Assembly (NCBI GenBank): GCA_029204225.1
Contig: CM055107.1
Coordinates: forward strand, 44,396,044-44,460,043
From: Diphasiastrum complanatum
Taxonomy: Eukaryota > Streptophyta > Lycopodiopsida > Lycopodiales > Lycopodiaceae
Direction: 5' to 3'
DNA: 64,000 nt
Positions within the stretch are counted from its first letter, which is position 1; each line of letters starts with the position of its first letter. The notes under the pieces are model-generated. The model was not told the origin of the DNA. It made no database searches and worked only from the letters and a program-made list of their open reading frames with translations. A program made the translations under genes and the position numbers. Positions 45,476 through 57,960 of the stretch are shown in pieces.

Positions 45476-46051
45476 ACAAAACTGTTATTTAACCGCCTAA
45501 CATCTGACATCTGACATTCATGCATGGCAAAATATATCTGTTATGATCTTTTTTCTTAAATTATTTGAGCAATATTTTGATAAAAAAACAACTCTATGAT
45601 TAATCTATAAGTAAATGAATTTTTTTATAGGATTTAAATAAGTATGGACTGATAATAAAATGATTATTATGTGATCATGATTGTGAATTAAAAATCAAAT
45701 GATCATCTTGTCAAATGATTATGCTCTGACAAAATCAATATTGTGCTTCGACCAGAGTAAAGATATGAAGATATTGCTTTAATATATTTTAAATATAGTA
45801 AGGATGTTTCAAAAGGAAAATGTTTTTGAAGCGACTACAAATGATCAACGTATGCTCACTAATTGTTTTCTTTGGTCAATCAATTTTTGCTAGATCTTTG
45901 ATAAGATATAGATTGCTTTGAAAGCATTTGATATAAAATGAATCATAAGTGATTGGTAGATTGAAATCAAGATAAACTTGGAAGATACAAGAATGTATTA
46001 TAAAGATGCAATAATTACGTAAACTATTATTTTATCACAAAAATAATTGTG

Positions 46052-46055
<4 letters not shown>

Positions 46056-46141
<86 letters not shown>
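46056..46141. repeat. (AT)n microsatellite
   Basis: About 43 uninterrupted AT units, directly downstream of the decayed TNP2 gene. Confidence 0.95.
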
Positions 46142-46147
<6 letters not shown>

Positions 46148-46289
46148 CATCATCACAAGATTCAAATTCATCAGCCAATACATCTTGCAACTCATCTCCG
46201 TTTAGATGATTTTCATCATCACTATAGTAATCAGACCCGCTCTCAATATTGTCGTTTGTGTCAGAATCATTCGATTCGTTTATAGTATT

Positions 46290-49200
46290 TTCTATAATAT
46301 TTAGAGAACTTGGAGAAATTTCTATATCCGCATATTCAAGTCCTCCATTTCATTCTCAGTGTATGCATTTTCAAATACATGTCTAGCAGCGCATGGCTTT
46401 ACTTGAACAACATACCACCACTTGTTGTTTAGTCGATCCGGTTGAAAAAGTACTGCACATTTAATAATGTTAAGTTAAAAAATTTGTTCCAACGTGGAAC
46501 TAAGGTCCACATGAATAGTTAACTGTAATGAAATAGTGTATGTAACTGATTATGATTGAGAAAAACGAATGTCATGTGATACACATGTTCACAATGACGA
46601 GGCAACACCAATGTGTCTGAATAATCCATACTTAATGTCTTGGTTGAATCAATAACAAAAAATCCACTACGATCTTTTTTCACGGTTGCATTTGACCCTT
46701 GATAATTGATTTTGAAAAGTATTTTCCATTTTCACCAAAACACACTTCATATATATCTTGAATAGTTCCTACATACTCAAGCTCTCCAGAGATTGGACTT
46801 TGGTCTCGTGCACTATTCCAACTTTCTTGATTAAAAGATGCCATAACACCACAATCATAAGTTTGTCGTTTCATATCAACTCGTTCAACGCGATGATGAC
46901 AACCATATGCCCACATTGCACTATACTTTCGATACCGCCACACATTAATTGTAATTAAGACAATAATCAATCATTATACAAGCTACATTGTATTTTATAA
47001 AAAAACAAAAAACAATAAACAATAAACAAACCTTCCAATCACATCCTCTTACAAAGTCTCATTCCATGTCATATATGACTTGTCCATTTGATCTTGCTTG
47101 TTGGAGTGTGTTCATCATCCATTCTATGAAGATGCAGCATGATCCCTATATCTATTATGTCGATGTGTATTTCTAGCCAACATTCTTATTTTCTTCTCTT
47201 GTTCATATAATACCAAACACTTATTCATCACTCCAGAATTATAGATCATGAAAGTAGAAATTTTTTCTCTAAGAAAAGGTGTCATTTTCTTAGGAGCACC
47301 CATACCTTGGGGTTTTTCACCTTTTACCTCATTCTTCTCCTCATCATTCAATAGCCGTCGAGTAGACGGATGTATTTGAAGCAAAAATTAGTGACATAAA
47401 TAAGAGATTCTTGCGCTAACCACCCATCGACCATACTTCCCTTTGGTCTTGCTTTTTGATGCACAAAGTCTTTCTAAACTTTCATGAACCTCTCCAAAAA
47501 AAACATCCACCTATAAACATTTATTGCATGATAAGAGCAATGTTCAATGACATAAAAAAATGATGCTAAATATAATGAAGCCACAAAAACCAAAATAATG
47601 TATTTTGTACCTTGAGTGCACAGGACCGGCAATACCAATTTCTTGGACCAAGTGCACAAGCAGATGCAGTTGTATGTCCAAGATGGAGGTCAAAAAATCT
47701 CTCTCAAACATACATATAGCTTCCACTATGTCTTCATGTTTTTTCTCCACATCTATCTCATGAATCTCCTTGTCACACATTCATTTACACCAAATTTGTA
47801 GTATATGATCATCATATGACTTTATCGAATTTGTAGGTAAAATAAATATGCAATAGCATACAACGTGAGTGAAAGAAATGTAAGTACCTGACAATGGATG
47901 CTAATTTGTTAATGGCATCACGAAGTTGATCAGTTAGAAACCACGAACACACATTGGAAATATGTACTCAAGCATCTTCAAACAATCATGAGATTTAAGA
48001 CCATGAAGTTTTCCTTCTGCTGTGAATGATGTTCATAGTGACTGAGCAAAACAAGTTGGTGTTCCCATCTCGCAAATGACTTGTCGTCCATACTTGTACT
48101 CTCCAATTTGAATGATATAAGTATTTCCATCTATACGGGATTTTGGCTAGTACTCATTTTTTTGTCTTTGATTCTAGTAGGTCTTGTCTTGCATTAATAC
48201 TATCTTTTTCGCCCACCAAGTGTTTCCATATTGATTCACTCACATTTTTGAATATATGCACAGGATCAAGCAAGTGATTGATCAAAAGTTTATTCCAATA
48301 TGGTAGACAATGAAAGATAGATAGTCTTTTCATACCATTGATTGGCTTGGTCTCAGATTCAGTCCAGAGCTTGTGCCAATTTGCCATGGACATTCTCTTT
48401 GGAGGCATCCTTGTTTCTGTCTTTCCTCCGAATCCTCTTCTTTGTGTATGCCGAAACGAATAATCCTCATGCAAGTATTTGCGATGATTTTCATATACAA
48501 CTTTGCTTAGATGACGTGTTCGGTCCACAAACGAGACATGCGTGATATTCGGAAGTTTAAAAATTTCAAGAAATCAAATGCAATTTGTGTTACTTGTAGA
48601 TCAAAAAGTTAAACATAAATAGCGAATATAGGAAAAATAAATATATAGAAAATACAGATGATCTCATATTCTAGTCACCTGAACAATCACCCAATCCTAG
48701 ATAGTCATGCATTGTAAACATTAGAATTGCGCGCAACAAAAAGTTGTTGTCTTGCATTGGATGTGAGATATCATATGCTTGGACAGCCTTCCATAATAGC
48801 TCCAATTCTTCAACTAATGGTGCAAGGTAGACATCCATATTTTTTACTTTGTGTTTTCCAGGAATTAAAAGTGCTAACATGAGATGTCCTTTTTTTATAG
48901 TTAGCCAAGGTGGAATGTTGTAGTTGACCAACACCACTGGCAAATGTAGACGACATGCTGCTTGACATCTTGCCAAAGGGATTCACCCCATTTGTTGCAA
49001 GTCCAAATCTTATGTTTCTAGATTCACTTGCAAAACATGGATACTCTTTGTCAATGTGTTTCTACGCAGGAGAATCTGAGGGTATTCTCATAATTCCATC
49101 TGAAGAATGGTGGCTAGCATGCCAATTCATCAGTTTTGCAAGGGATTTGCAACGAAACAATCGTTGCAATCATGAAATTATTGGAAAATGTCTCAACACC

Positions 49201-49960
49201 TTGCTTGGGATAGCGGTCCCTTGTAAATCATCTCGATTTTGAGGAGTCTCACATATAGGACAATTTGTTAGTCCTTGATACTCACCATGATACAAGATGC
49301 AGTCTTTTGGACAAGCATGATGTTGTGTATAGTCCATTTCCATTGCATTCAACATCTTGTGTGCTTAGCTCTCGTCTCTAGCATGTTATTTCCTTTTGGG
49401 AGTAGTTTGCGCAATACCCTGCATATAAACAAATGAATTTTCATAACATGAAACACAATTGCTTATTCAACTAAAACTTTTAACTTACACAAGTACACAC
49501 TTAGTTAAATAAAAAATAATTCAATCTTCCATAGAAGCAACACAGTGGACAAACGAGATGTCTTTGCTCCAAGGTATAATGGTGTATGTGATTCTTCGCT
49601 CAATTTCCTTTCCCCATTAGTCACAAAAGATTTGATACCATGTTTAGTGGGTTCCTTCATATTGTCATGATGCTCATAGACATCATTTAACAAGTTGTTT
49701 ATAATTTCAACTTCATCTTGCATAGAACAATCATGTTCATCACTTGAACTTGATTTTGAGGAAGAAGAAGAGTTAGGTCGAGACCGATTTGTCTTGTGAT
49801 GTTGTTGTTCATCTATTCTCATCATGGCTCGTAATTCCATCCGCTCACGACAAGATAGTTGATCTATATGTGGCCCATTGTATCCCAATCTTGTGGTGGA
49901 TACAGAATGTATGTGATCATCACTAGAACTAGATGACAATTCGTATTCCTTCAAACATGG
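46290..49960 (-). pseudogene. CACTA-type TNP2 transposase (transposase_21 family), decayed
   Basis: Exons read on the minus strand in TNP2 order. N-terminus: LSEESHTPLYLGAKTSRLS (about 49560). Then HACPKDCILYHGEYQGLTNC and IPSKVLRHFPIIS (49170-49330). Then FGLATNGVNPFG (about 48985) and VVLVNYNIPPWLTIKKGHLM with NMDVYLAPLVEEL (48830-48930). Then GMKRLSIFHCLPYWNKLL and HIFKNVSESIW (48200-48330). Then GLKSHDCLKMLEYIFP (about 47980), DUF4218 (LDIQLHLLVHLVQEIGIAGP, RWMFFLERFMKV; 47480-47700) and DUF4216 (YDCGVMASFNQES, ELEYVGTIQDIYEV; 46700-46860), with a last piece RLNNKWWYVVQVK near 46420. A one-base shift near 47935 and other breaks show it is dead. CACTA transposase cuts and moves the element. 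Confidence 0.9.
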
Positions 49961-50009
49961 GAAAACAAATAAGACATCAAATCTGAACAACGATATATAC
50001 AAATGGGAA

Positions 50010-50560
50010 CTTAAATCAAGATATGAAAATCGAACATTATTTCAGAAAAACACAAATACCACTATTAAGACTATTCTTGTTCTCAAATAAAAGGTATCAT
50101 CTTATAATTCAAATATTGAATATCAAGAATGTATAACTAATTAGATTAAAACCATTGTATATAGTTTCGATATAGTTGAATATTTAGTGTTAAAACCTAA
50201 ACACTAAGCATCATTCAAATTGAAACTTAAATATGACATCAAAATCGAACATGATATTCAAATTGAAACTTAAACAAGACATGAAAATTGAACATTATTA
50301 CTAAAACCTAAACATCAAACATCATGTCCAATTTGAAACTTATATAAGACATCTTGATCGAACATTATACTATAATTAAAATTGAACAAGACATTGACTA
50401 TTGAGCAATAGGTGTAAAACTTTAACATCAAACATCATATCAAATGTGAACTTAAACAAGACATCCAAAGAAAACATCATATCTAAATTGAATGTCAAAT
50501 AAGACATCCAAATTGAACTCGAATGAAAAGGATGTACTTTTGGTATTTACAACGCACATG
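50010..50560. repeat. Irregular AT-rich minisatellite between SET and TNP2 genes
   Basis: Variants of AAATTGAAACTTAAACAAG followed by ACAT(C/G)AAAATTGAACAT and AAACCTAAACATCAAACATC recur about eight times with spacings of roughly 40-70 bases. It separates the two coding blocks of the CACTA-like region. Confidence 0.65.
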
Positions 50561-50584
50561 GTTGTGCTTGGCTCAAGACTTTTT

Positions 50585-52075
50585 TTACACATCTGGTAGA
50601 GGACGATTAAAGCTATAGTTGATGAATAGTTCTTCACCACATTTAATAGGTCTGATCGCACAAACCATTACATATGTAGCTTTCACATATCTAGAAAAAT
50701 AATCTTCTTTTCCATTGATGCATTCTTCAAAGTCACAATTAGTTAATGAAGGGTGACAATTAGAACTATTTATCTATGCGCAGCGATGTTTCCATGTATT
50801 TATGGACGCCCATCGATGTACATATGATGATGCTTTTGAAACAATTTTTTCTTGCATGCGCCTCTCTTCCAAAGAACAAGCATTGGAATTTAAACCGTAT
50901 ATTTGCATTCTCCATTGGTGGCGACATAGAGCATGCCAGTCACCCCAATTATATTGAGGTCCTGCATATGGCATTAATGTGACAACACTATTCAAAGGAA
51001 CATCAATGCTAGTCAAAGAAAATAAACCTAATCCAGCATTAGGAAACCGCTCACCAGGCTTAATTATGTACGTATGACCCCAATATGAAAATGATGTTTC
51101 ACATAATGATAGTGGTAACGTATCAGGCCAACATGAATATTTCTTTCTATCAAACGGCTTAACTAATGCATGTAGATGAGGAGGAAGGGGAGATTCGGTC
51201 AACAAATTTAAAACATTTTTGGACAAGTTGATAGTATGTAACAACCTTTGTTCTTTTTCAAATCTTGTCAAAATGTGTCCAAGTCATATTCTTTTTTCTA
51301 ATGGCGTAGCTAAGATAGAAGAATCTGTACGATTTACGTTGGGTGTGATGGGATGCACAATCATTGTATGTGATGACATCATGAGATGGATAGATCTTGG
51401 GATAGGATTTTCACAAGGTGTTGTGGATTGGATACAATCTAGGTGTGATGACACTATGAGATGATCAGAATCCATTGAAGCAAGATCAATGTCAAGACTG
51501 GAGGAGTGAGTAAATATATGAGACATAGGAATATGCATAACCTCCACATTACTCGGTGTGTAGACCTCATCAAAAAAATCATCAACTAGATCTTCATCCA
51601 ATGCCAAAGATGATCCAAAATCAATATTTCTTATCTTGTTGATAAGGTTATCAATTGTGCAAGAGGTTGACGCCAATGTACTATTCTGCAAGAGAGAAAA
51701 AGTATACATGCATTAGTCTTTTTTTTAAAAAACATTTTGTATGATAAAGACTAATACTAAGCAAATAAAATATACCTCCAAAACCACATCATGCTCCTCA
51801 ACATGCTTTCCAAACTTCCACAAATGTTGTGCCACAATTCGTCTTGGTCAAATTTTAAATCCTTTGCATTGCTTACACTCACAATATATCTCTTCGTCGT
51901 ACTCTTTTTTATACTAATTTCATGTAACAAATATAGGAATAATTAGCTTGTTGATGCAAAAAATGATTTACATGACAATTAATCTGTTCTCAAATTTTTA
52001 TTAATCACAAATATATAGTACCGTAGATCTTTGTCGAGGTCGAGTGCCAGAACTTGATGACGATGATCCTCCACT
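50585..52075 (-). pseudogene. Zinc-finger plus SET-domain gene beside TNP2, three in-frame stops
   Basis: Exons on the minus strand: about 52075-52022 (Ser-rich, GGSSSSSSGTRPRQRST), 51913-51776 (46 codons) and 51685-50585 (367 codons). All visible junctions are phase 0 with good sites (acceptors AATTAG and CTTGCAG, donors GTACTA and GTATAT). Exon 2 has a CECKQC cluster and QHLWKFGKH, like transposase-associated zinc fingers. Exon 3 ends in a SET domain: FPNAGLGLFSLTSID, then MPYAG, then NSSNCHPS in the place of the NHSC motif, then IRPIKCGEELFINYSF. SET enzymes methylate lysines, often on histones. Three stops lie in frame (TGA at 51848-51850, TGA at 51284-51286, TAG at 50774-50776), with no other loss of frame. 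Same direction as TNP2 and about 600 bases upstream of it. Confidence 0.75.
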
Positions 52076-52959
52076 AAGTACTCAATCAATCATTTGTGCT
52101 CTTTTTCATGATTTGCTTTTTTGATAAGCTTCCATCCTTTTTAAATTTTTGAAATTTCGTGGAGGTGTTGTGCTTTGAGCATGAACACACAAAAAAAAAT
52201 GTCATATGCAACACACAATGCTACATGTCCATATCATAAGTACATATTATTTCATAAATACTACAATATAAATACCTGTTTTGAGACATTTCTTCAACAA
52301 ATGACATATTCATTGGTTGATCGTGATAAAGATATTTGATCTATAATATATGAACAAAATTAATATTAAATCTTATTGAAGTACACGTGAAATTGACAAA
52401 ATACAAACTACATACAATGCATCAACTTTGAGAATAATGGTAGACATCTAACAAGACCAATCGAGTACTGGAGTGTAAAAAATTGTCAAATAAATCAAGA
52501 CTAGCTTCAGATTTAGGCTATATTAAGTGCATCCAAATTGACTATGTGTCAATTGCTCCTAGAATCACTATGATCAAACAATCAAAGAAACAGTAGATGT
52601 TTCTAGGATAGCAAATCACTTCACTATCATTTGATTAACTATGTAGATCATCAAAATTACTCAAACATAGATGCTGCAATTGCAACTCGGTCTTTTGGCT
52701 TTCATATATGAGATCAGGAGGGTTGTGAAAGGATGGATAGCTTCTACGGAAGCTCAAAAAAGTTTCAGGTGCCTTAAGGTGACCAACAAATTTTTTGATG
52801 GCCATTCTAAGTTTTCTCTTGGAATGATTGGATTGACCAAATATTGTTCAGATGGTGCCAAGACAAAAGCGATTTTTTTTATTCAAAACAAATGTTGCAA
52901 GTGTCTCATATGGAGGTGGATAACCAACCTAGCCACCAACTTGGCAAAACTCTAGGATT
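52076..52959. other. No gene recognised
   Basis: AT-rich. A plus-strand frame at 52671-52955 (94 codons) matches nothing I know. The right part leads into an LTR fragment. Confidence 0.4.
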
Positions 52960-53383
52960 AGGTAAGATTAACAAATTAGGACAAAAATGGTAATCATCTT
53001 CCTTATTACATGCTGGATTTCCACTTAAATTGAGGTGGGGAAGAGCCTTTTGTATATACAATCCATCTCTCATAGTAATTCCTTAGAATGTTTTAGAGCG
53101 AATTGGCAATCTTGGGCTTATGCACTATTTTTCTTGTGTTTTTGTGTTTGTATTGCACTCAAAACTTGATTACTATAATTCTATTATATTAGGCTTTACT
53201 GGAAGCTTCAAATTTTCATATTTGATCATTCTATTTGATTGCTCTTGGTTGTAAGATCCTAGTTTGCTAATCTAGATCAAGATTTGGTGACTAGTTTTGC
53301 ATTGGATAGGTGTGTCAATCAATCAATCACTCTTGGAGCTTTAAGTAGGCTCATTTATGGTCCTTTGTACTATATATTCAGCA
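52960..53383 (+). mobile_element. Copia LTR fragment of the C5 type
   Basis: Shares blocks with C5: TTATTACATGCTGGATTT, CTAGATC.(A)GATTTG.TGACTAG, and CATTTATGGTCCT.(n)GTACTATA near the end. It ends in TTCAGCA at 53383, followed by a degraded primer site (TGGTCTTAGATCC) and AAGTACAAGAG, as after the C2 LTR. It has inserted into the upstream part of the CACTA-like block. Confidence 0.55.
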
Positions 53384-54399
53384 TGGTCTTAGATCCAAGT
53401 ACAAGAGGTTAATCATTTATCAAAGGACTATCCATTGTTGCTAGAAAGCTAATCTTGAGAGGGTGAGTTCAAATCAAGTTTTAGGTTGAAGATTTGGGAT
53501 TCAAACTTGGTGAGGGTCGATAGCTGTACTTCCCACATGTGTAGACAACAGTTTTATTTTGAGTCATCTTGATGAGTTTTTTGGTACATGGACATAACAT
53601 TCTTCCCCCCCTTGAACTACGGAAACTCTGTCTTGTAAATTTGTGCGTGTGTCTCAAAACGAATTGGGAATGTTATGGATCAGGCATGCAATAGTTGTTT
53701 AGCTACAGGAGGAGTTACAAGAAGAGTTGCAAGTCTGTCCGAACTATTTTTTAGAACATCGATTTGGTAGTTTCTAACTTTCTAGAAGAATTTCCTCACT
53801 AGTTTTACTATTTGGAGCTTTGATCTTGAAGATCATTTGATGCTTTTGATGCTTAGAGGTTGGTGTTTGAAGACTCTGAAAATTTTTGGAGTTTTTGAAG
53901 TTTTCGCTTTTGAAAGTTTTTGAAGTCATACTATCTTTTTTAAAGATAAAGTTTGGTTCGCGACCACTTGGAGCCACGGACTTAGGTGGGCACGCGGGCT
54001 CGGGTGGGTGCGCAAGTCCTCGACAATTTTCTTACATGTCACTAACATCAAAAAAATTAAAAAATCTTAAAACATGTCATACTATTCTTTTTTCTTTTAT
54101 AAATTCTAAGATAATCTTGTAAATTACTTAAAATTAATGTCTTATTATTTTAAAAATTGTCTTCTAAAATTAAAACATTTAATGTCTTGTCTCACTTTCA
54201 CTTGTCCTTAAAAGAATGAGACAACACATTTAAATTTTTATATTTTATAAATAAATTCTCACTTTTTTTTTTAAAACTAAAGTAATGATTTTTTTTTGCA
54301 CACAATTACATTTTGACACCTTGCTTGTTGTGGGCACAAACAAATTTTCATTTTGTTACCTTGCAGGTCACCAGAGTACGACGACATTCAAAATTATTT
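53384..54399. other. No gene recognised
   Basis: Leader-like sequence after the LTR, then T/A-rich low-complexity sequence. No coding region supported. Confidence 0.4.
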
Positions 54400-54470
54400 T
54401 TTTTGCCACGCGTGGTACTACCATGCATGGCAAAAATTGTCGTGGCAGTGCCACGCAAACTTGAATCCAA
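54400..54470. repeat. Second GCCACGCG / TGGCA motif cluster
   Basis: GCCACGCGTGG (54406), CCATGCATGGCA (54421), CGTGGCAGTGCCACG (54441). Same words as 45225-45475, so the two clusters may be the two subterminal regions of one CACTA-like element of about 9.2 kb containing the SET and TNP2 genes. Confidence 0.6.
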
Positions 54471-54561
54471 AAAATACTTTAAAGAGAGCATTTTTGAACA
54501 CATTTCTTCACTAGTTTTTTGCATAATGTTTCTTTATTATTGCTTTCATTGTGTTAGTGAT

Positions 54562-54820
<259 letters not shown>

Positions 54821-54941
54821 TTTGAAGTTTTACTTTTCTTAAGCTCTCTCTTTCTCAAACTTTCTCTTTTTCTCAAGCTCTTTTTTTTTCTTTTCATTTG
54901 TTAAGCTTTTATCTCTCTCTTTTGTCCCTCTTTACACACAC

Positions 54942-55328
54942 AATGTCTTCTAGTCGTAGTGGTTCTAGGAGACCAAGATCTTCTTCTAGTGCAAGAGGAG
55001 GATCCGCTTCGGATTGTGGACTTTTATGGTTCACTATATCTTGATGAGAGACAAAGATTGAAACATCTTTGTCTTTATGAAGAGGAGCCCGATTCCAATA
55101 GAGGTAATCCTTTGATCGATATATTTTTAACCTTTATTGTTTTGTGATTGTTTACTTCGTGGTTTGATAGTAAATTTAATCTCAATTTTATTAAATATTT
55201 GATTCTATTTTGTAGAGAGGATCTACAACTTCAAGCGTTTGTGATGTGGAAGAAAATGTGGAAACTTTTGAAGAGCAAAATGTGGAAGAGAACGTGAGTG
55301 AGAGCCAAGGGGAGTTTGAAGACCAATA
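54942..55328 (+). pseudogene. 5' part of a small gene split by copia C8
   Basis: Starts MSSSRSGSRRPRSSSSARGG at 54942. The following sequence (for example YLDERQRLKHLCLYEEEPD) is in another frame. An intron with acceptor TTTTGTAG at about 55214 precedes an acidic exon (CDVEENVETFEEQNVEE). At 55328 C8 interrupts it. Across the CAATA duplication the frame resumes at 60345, continuing into a short basic end and a TGA. The Ser/Arg-rich start and acidic end resemble plant hAT-type transposase termini, but the domain core is missing, so this is a guess. Most likely a deleted mobile gene. Confidence 0.5.
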
Positions 55329-56148
55329 TGTTGAATTTCACACGTGTGGACTGTCCACTACATGTACTTGTGATCTCCTAAGGTGTGTAGATGCACCAAG
55401 ATCAAGACTAGATTGAGATTCAAGATCTATCTTTGATTCTATGGCAAAAACACACTACTACATGCATTCAATCACTTCCAACTCTCACTCACACGTGTGG
55501 GAAGTGTTCCAAAAGTATTCTAAGTAAAAACAAGCTGCTCTCCTCGAGTAGAGAGAGAAAAACCATCAAGAGCTCTCGGGTAGAGAGAGAAAGCTAGAAA
55601 TTCAATGACACTCAAAATCCACTCAATCTCAAAATCAATTAGATCCAAAAGGAGGAGTACAATGATACTAATAGATTCATGAGCTAACACTATGCTTAAC
55701 TATGATTGGATCACACTTTGCCACCTCTTAATCCTATTGGACCATTGATCCATGCACCTCTAAATTCTATTGGACTATATTCAAGCACACCTCAATTTTC
55801 TATTGGACCTTACAAGGTTCCACCTCTAAATCCTATTGGACCTCTTAAGCTTCATCAAACAAAAGCATGACACTTGTCTACACTCTAATTGGCACAAGTT
55901 TGGCTCTATTTTGGCTCAATATTGGCATTACAAGTGGAAATGGATAATTTGCCATCTATGCCAAATTTGACCCTATCAACATCCTACACCTAAATGCTTG
56001 ACTATGAAATTCTATGAGACCCCTATATCAAACATTTTGATTTACTTTACAATTCTCCACACGTGGGAACATCCTCCACACATGTGAGATTCACTTACAA
56101 ACTTCTATCATAAAAAATACCAAGCTAGATTTTTGCCAATTTCTCACA
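55329..56148 (-). repeat. C8 3' LTR
   Basis: TGTTGAATTTC to TTTCTCACA. CACACGTGTG palindromes at 55339-55348 and near 55491, with CCACACGTGG further right. Confidence 0.95.
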
Positions 56149-56274
56149 CTCCTCCTCAAAAAATAGCTTGGAAAGGTACTAGATCACTTGAGAAGTTTGT
56201 AAATCTTTTTGAGTGGATCCTTTGGTATGCATAAGAAGTGAAGATCAGCCAAGGGATCCATCATAGCAGCACCC

Positions 56275-57310
56275 TCACCATATCCATGATAAGATCTCTT
56301 TGGTAGATATCTCTTGCCAATGCCTTTGAAGAGTGCTCCACCAATATGCCACTATTATCATGGGCTTCCTCCATGCTTGATGATGATCTTTGCCTTGAAA
56401 GTTCCACTTGCATGATGGATGCACCATAAATAGAGAAATTTGAGGCTTCCAAGCCTCATAAGGATCATGGAGATCAAGATCATAAGATATGAAACAATGA
56501 TGATTATCAAGATTATGCTTTCTAGCTTGACTAGTCCACATACAATGAAATATATCCATGATGGATCTAATCTTGATATCCAAGACTATCTTGATCTTTT
56601 TTAGGCTAGTTACTCTCTCAAGGATGTAAGTGTCCACTTTGGATGCTTCACTTAATCTCAAGAGGAGTTTACAAATTTGCCTCAAAACATGTGAAAACAT
56701 GATTTTCAAAAAAGTGAGTACCAAGCTCAATCTTGTTCTTACTAGAACCAAGAGCATACTTTTGACAATACAATATCTTGCTTTCAAAAAGTATTGGAAA
56801 CACATCTAAGTCAATAATGACAAGAAACATGTCCATACCATAAGCATCATACAAAACTAGTATAGCTTTTCTTGAACTTTGAGATCCAAAAAATTCAATG
56901 AAGCAAGATAGCATTTCAAGCAAAGGAAGAGAAGCATATATGAATGTGTTGTAGTAGATACAACATGAAATATGCCCCTCTTTGCCATGTAAGGTGAGCC
57001 ATAAAGACTCGGCCATGCATCTTGAAGATCTTCTTGAAATCATATGAAGAAGAAACTCCTCCTCACACATTGGCCCCATCATAACTTGAATACCTTCAAA
57101 AAGGATAACTTGTGATGCTTCTTGAGAAGCCTTGATCTCGGCCACTTCCAAGATTGAATCTTCATGCAATATGACATCTCTATTCACCATCACATTTGAA
57201 ATAGAGAGTGTTAAGACACTAAAGGCCTCCTTGATGGATGAGTATCCAATCATGATCCATGAGCTTGGATCATCCTTCCTTCTATTTCCAAGGGAATATA
57301 TGCAAAGCAA
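56275..57310 (-). pseudogene. C8 integrase C-terminal remnant and non-coding filler
   Basis: 57010-57310 keeps scraps of the integrase C-terminal region (DDPSSWIMIGYSS, SNVMVNRDVILHED). Below that, to 56275, the frames carry no copia domain, though one segment (LLLRLSEASKVDTYILE) also occurs in C7. This part takes the place of reverse transcriptase and RNase H. Confidence 0.65.
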
Positions 57311-57960
57311 GCACTACCAAGTTCACTAAGATGATCAACCTTAGGCTTCATCTTGAATAAAACTTCATATGGTGCTATTCCTTCAAGATCTCCAATACTC
57401 CTCAAAGCTTTGATCTTCAATGAGAATTTCTTCTCAACATATGCTTTGAATAATAAGGAATAATCATACACCATAATACTTGAAGAGAGAAGATATGCGC
57501 ATCTTGTGTAATCCTCCTCCTTTGCAATATTGGAATTATAAGAAACATCAAGAGAGTTTGCACTCTCACTTGGATCAAATTTGTAGATGCCTTCAAATCT
57601 TGATCCATATGCAAGGATCTCACCATCCTTCTTAATCACACAATTGTCAATATTGAAATTGACATCAAAGCCACTATCAAGAAGTTGGCCAACACTTAAG
57701 ATGTTCTTTGTAAGCTTTGGGACAAAAAGAACATTGTTGAGAAAGAGATCTTTAGAAGATGCAAGCTTCAAGGGAATAATCCCTACTCCTTCAATATTGC
57801 ACTCATGCTTACTTGCAAAGTATATGGTCTTCTTGACTCCATCATAAGGCATAATAGATGAAAAAAAGTTCTTGGAGACACACATATGTGAAGATGCTCC
57901 ACTATCAATATACCATGAGTCATCCTTGTTGAAGGTGGAAGAGGAGAAGCTTGATGCCAT
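57250..57960 (-). CDS. C8 protease and short integrase remnant
   Basis: Begins MASSFSSSTFNKDDSWYIDS. The protease motif IDSGASSHM lies near residues 18-26, then the protease fold (NVLFVPKLTKNILSVGQLLD) runs to about residue 105. After LLFKAYVEKKFSLKIKALRS it jumps to an integrase C-terminal fragment (PYEVLFKMKPKVDHL). The integrase catalytic core is deleted at nearly the same point as the C4 junction. Confidence 0.8.
   Translation of the reverse strand: MASSFSSSTFNKDDSWYIDSGASSHMCVSKNFFSSIMPYDGVKKTIYFASKHECNIEGVGIIPLKLASSKDLFLNNVLFVPKLTKNILSVGQLLDSGFDVNFNIDNCVIKKDGEILAYGSRFEGIYKFDPSESANSLDVSYNSNIAKEEDYTRCAYLLSSSIMVYDYSLLFKAYVEKKFSLKIKALRSIGDLEGIAPYEVLFKMKPKVDHLSELGSACFAYIPLEIEGRMIQAHGS

Noticed and set aside
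45998-46195. Tyr-Ile repeat peptide on the minus strand
   Set aside because: Pure (AT)n microsatellite artefact.
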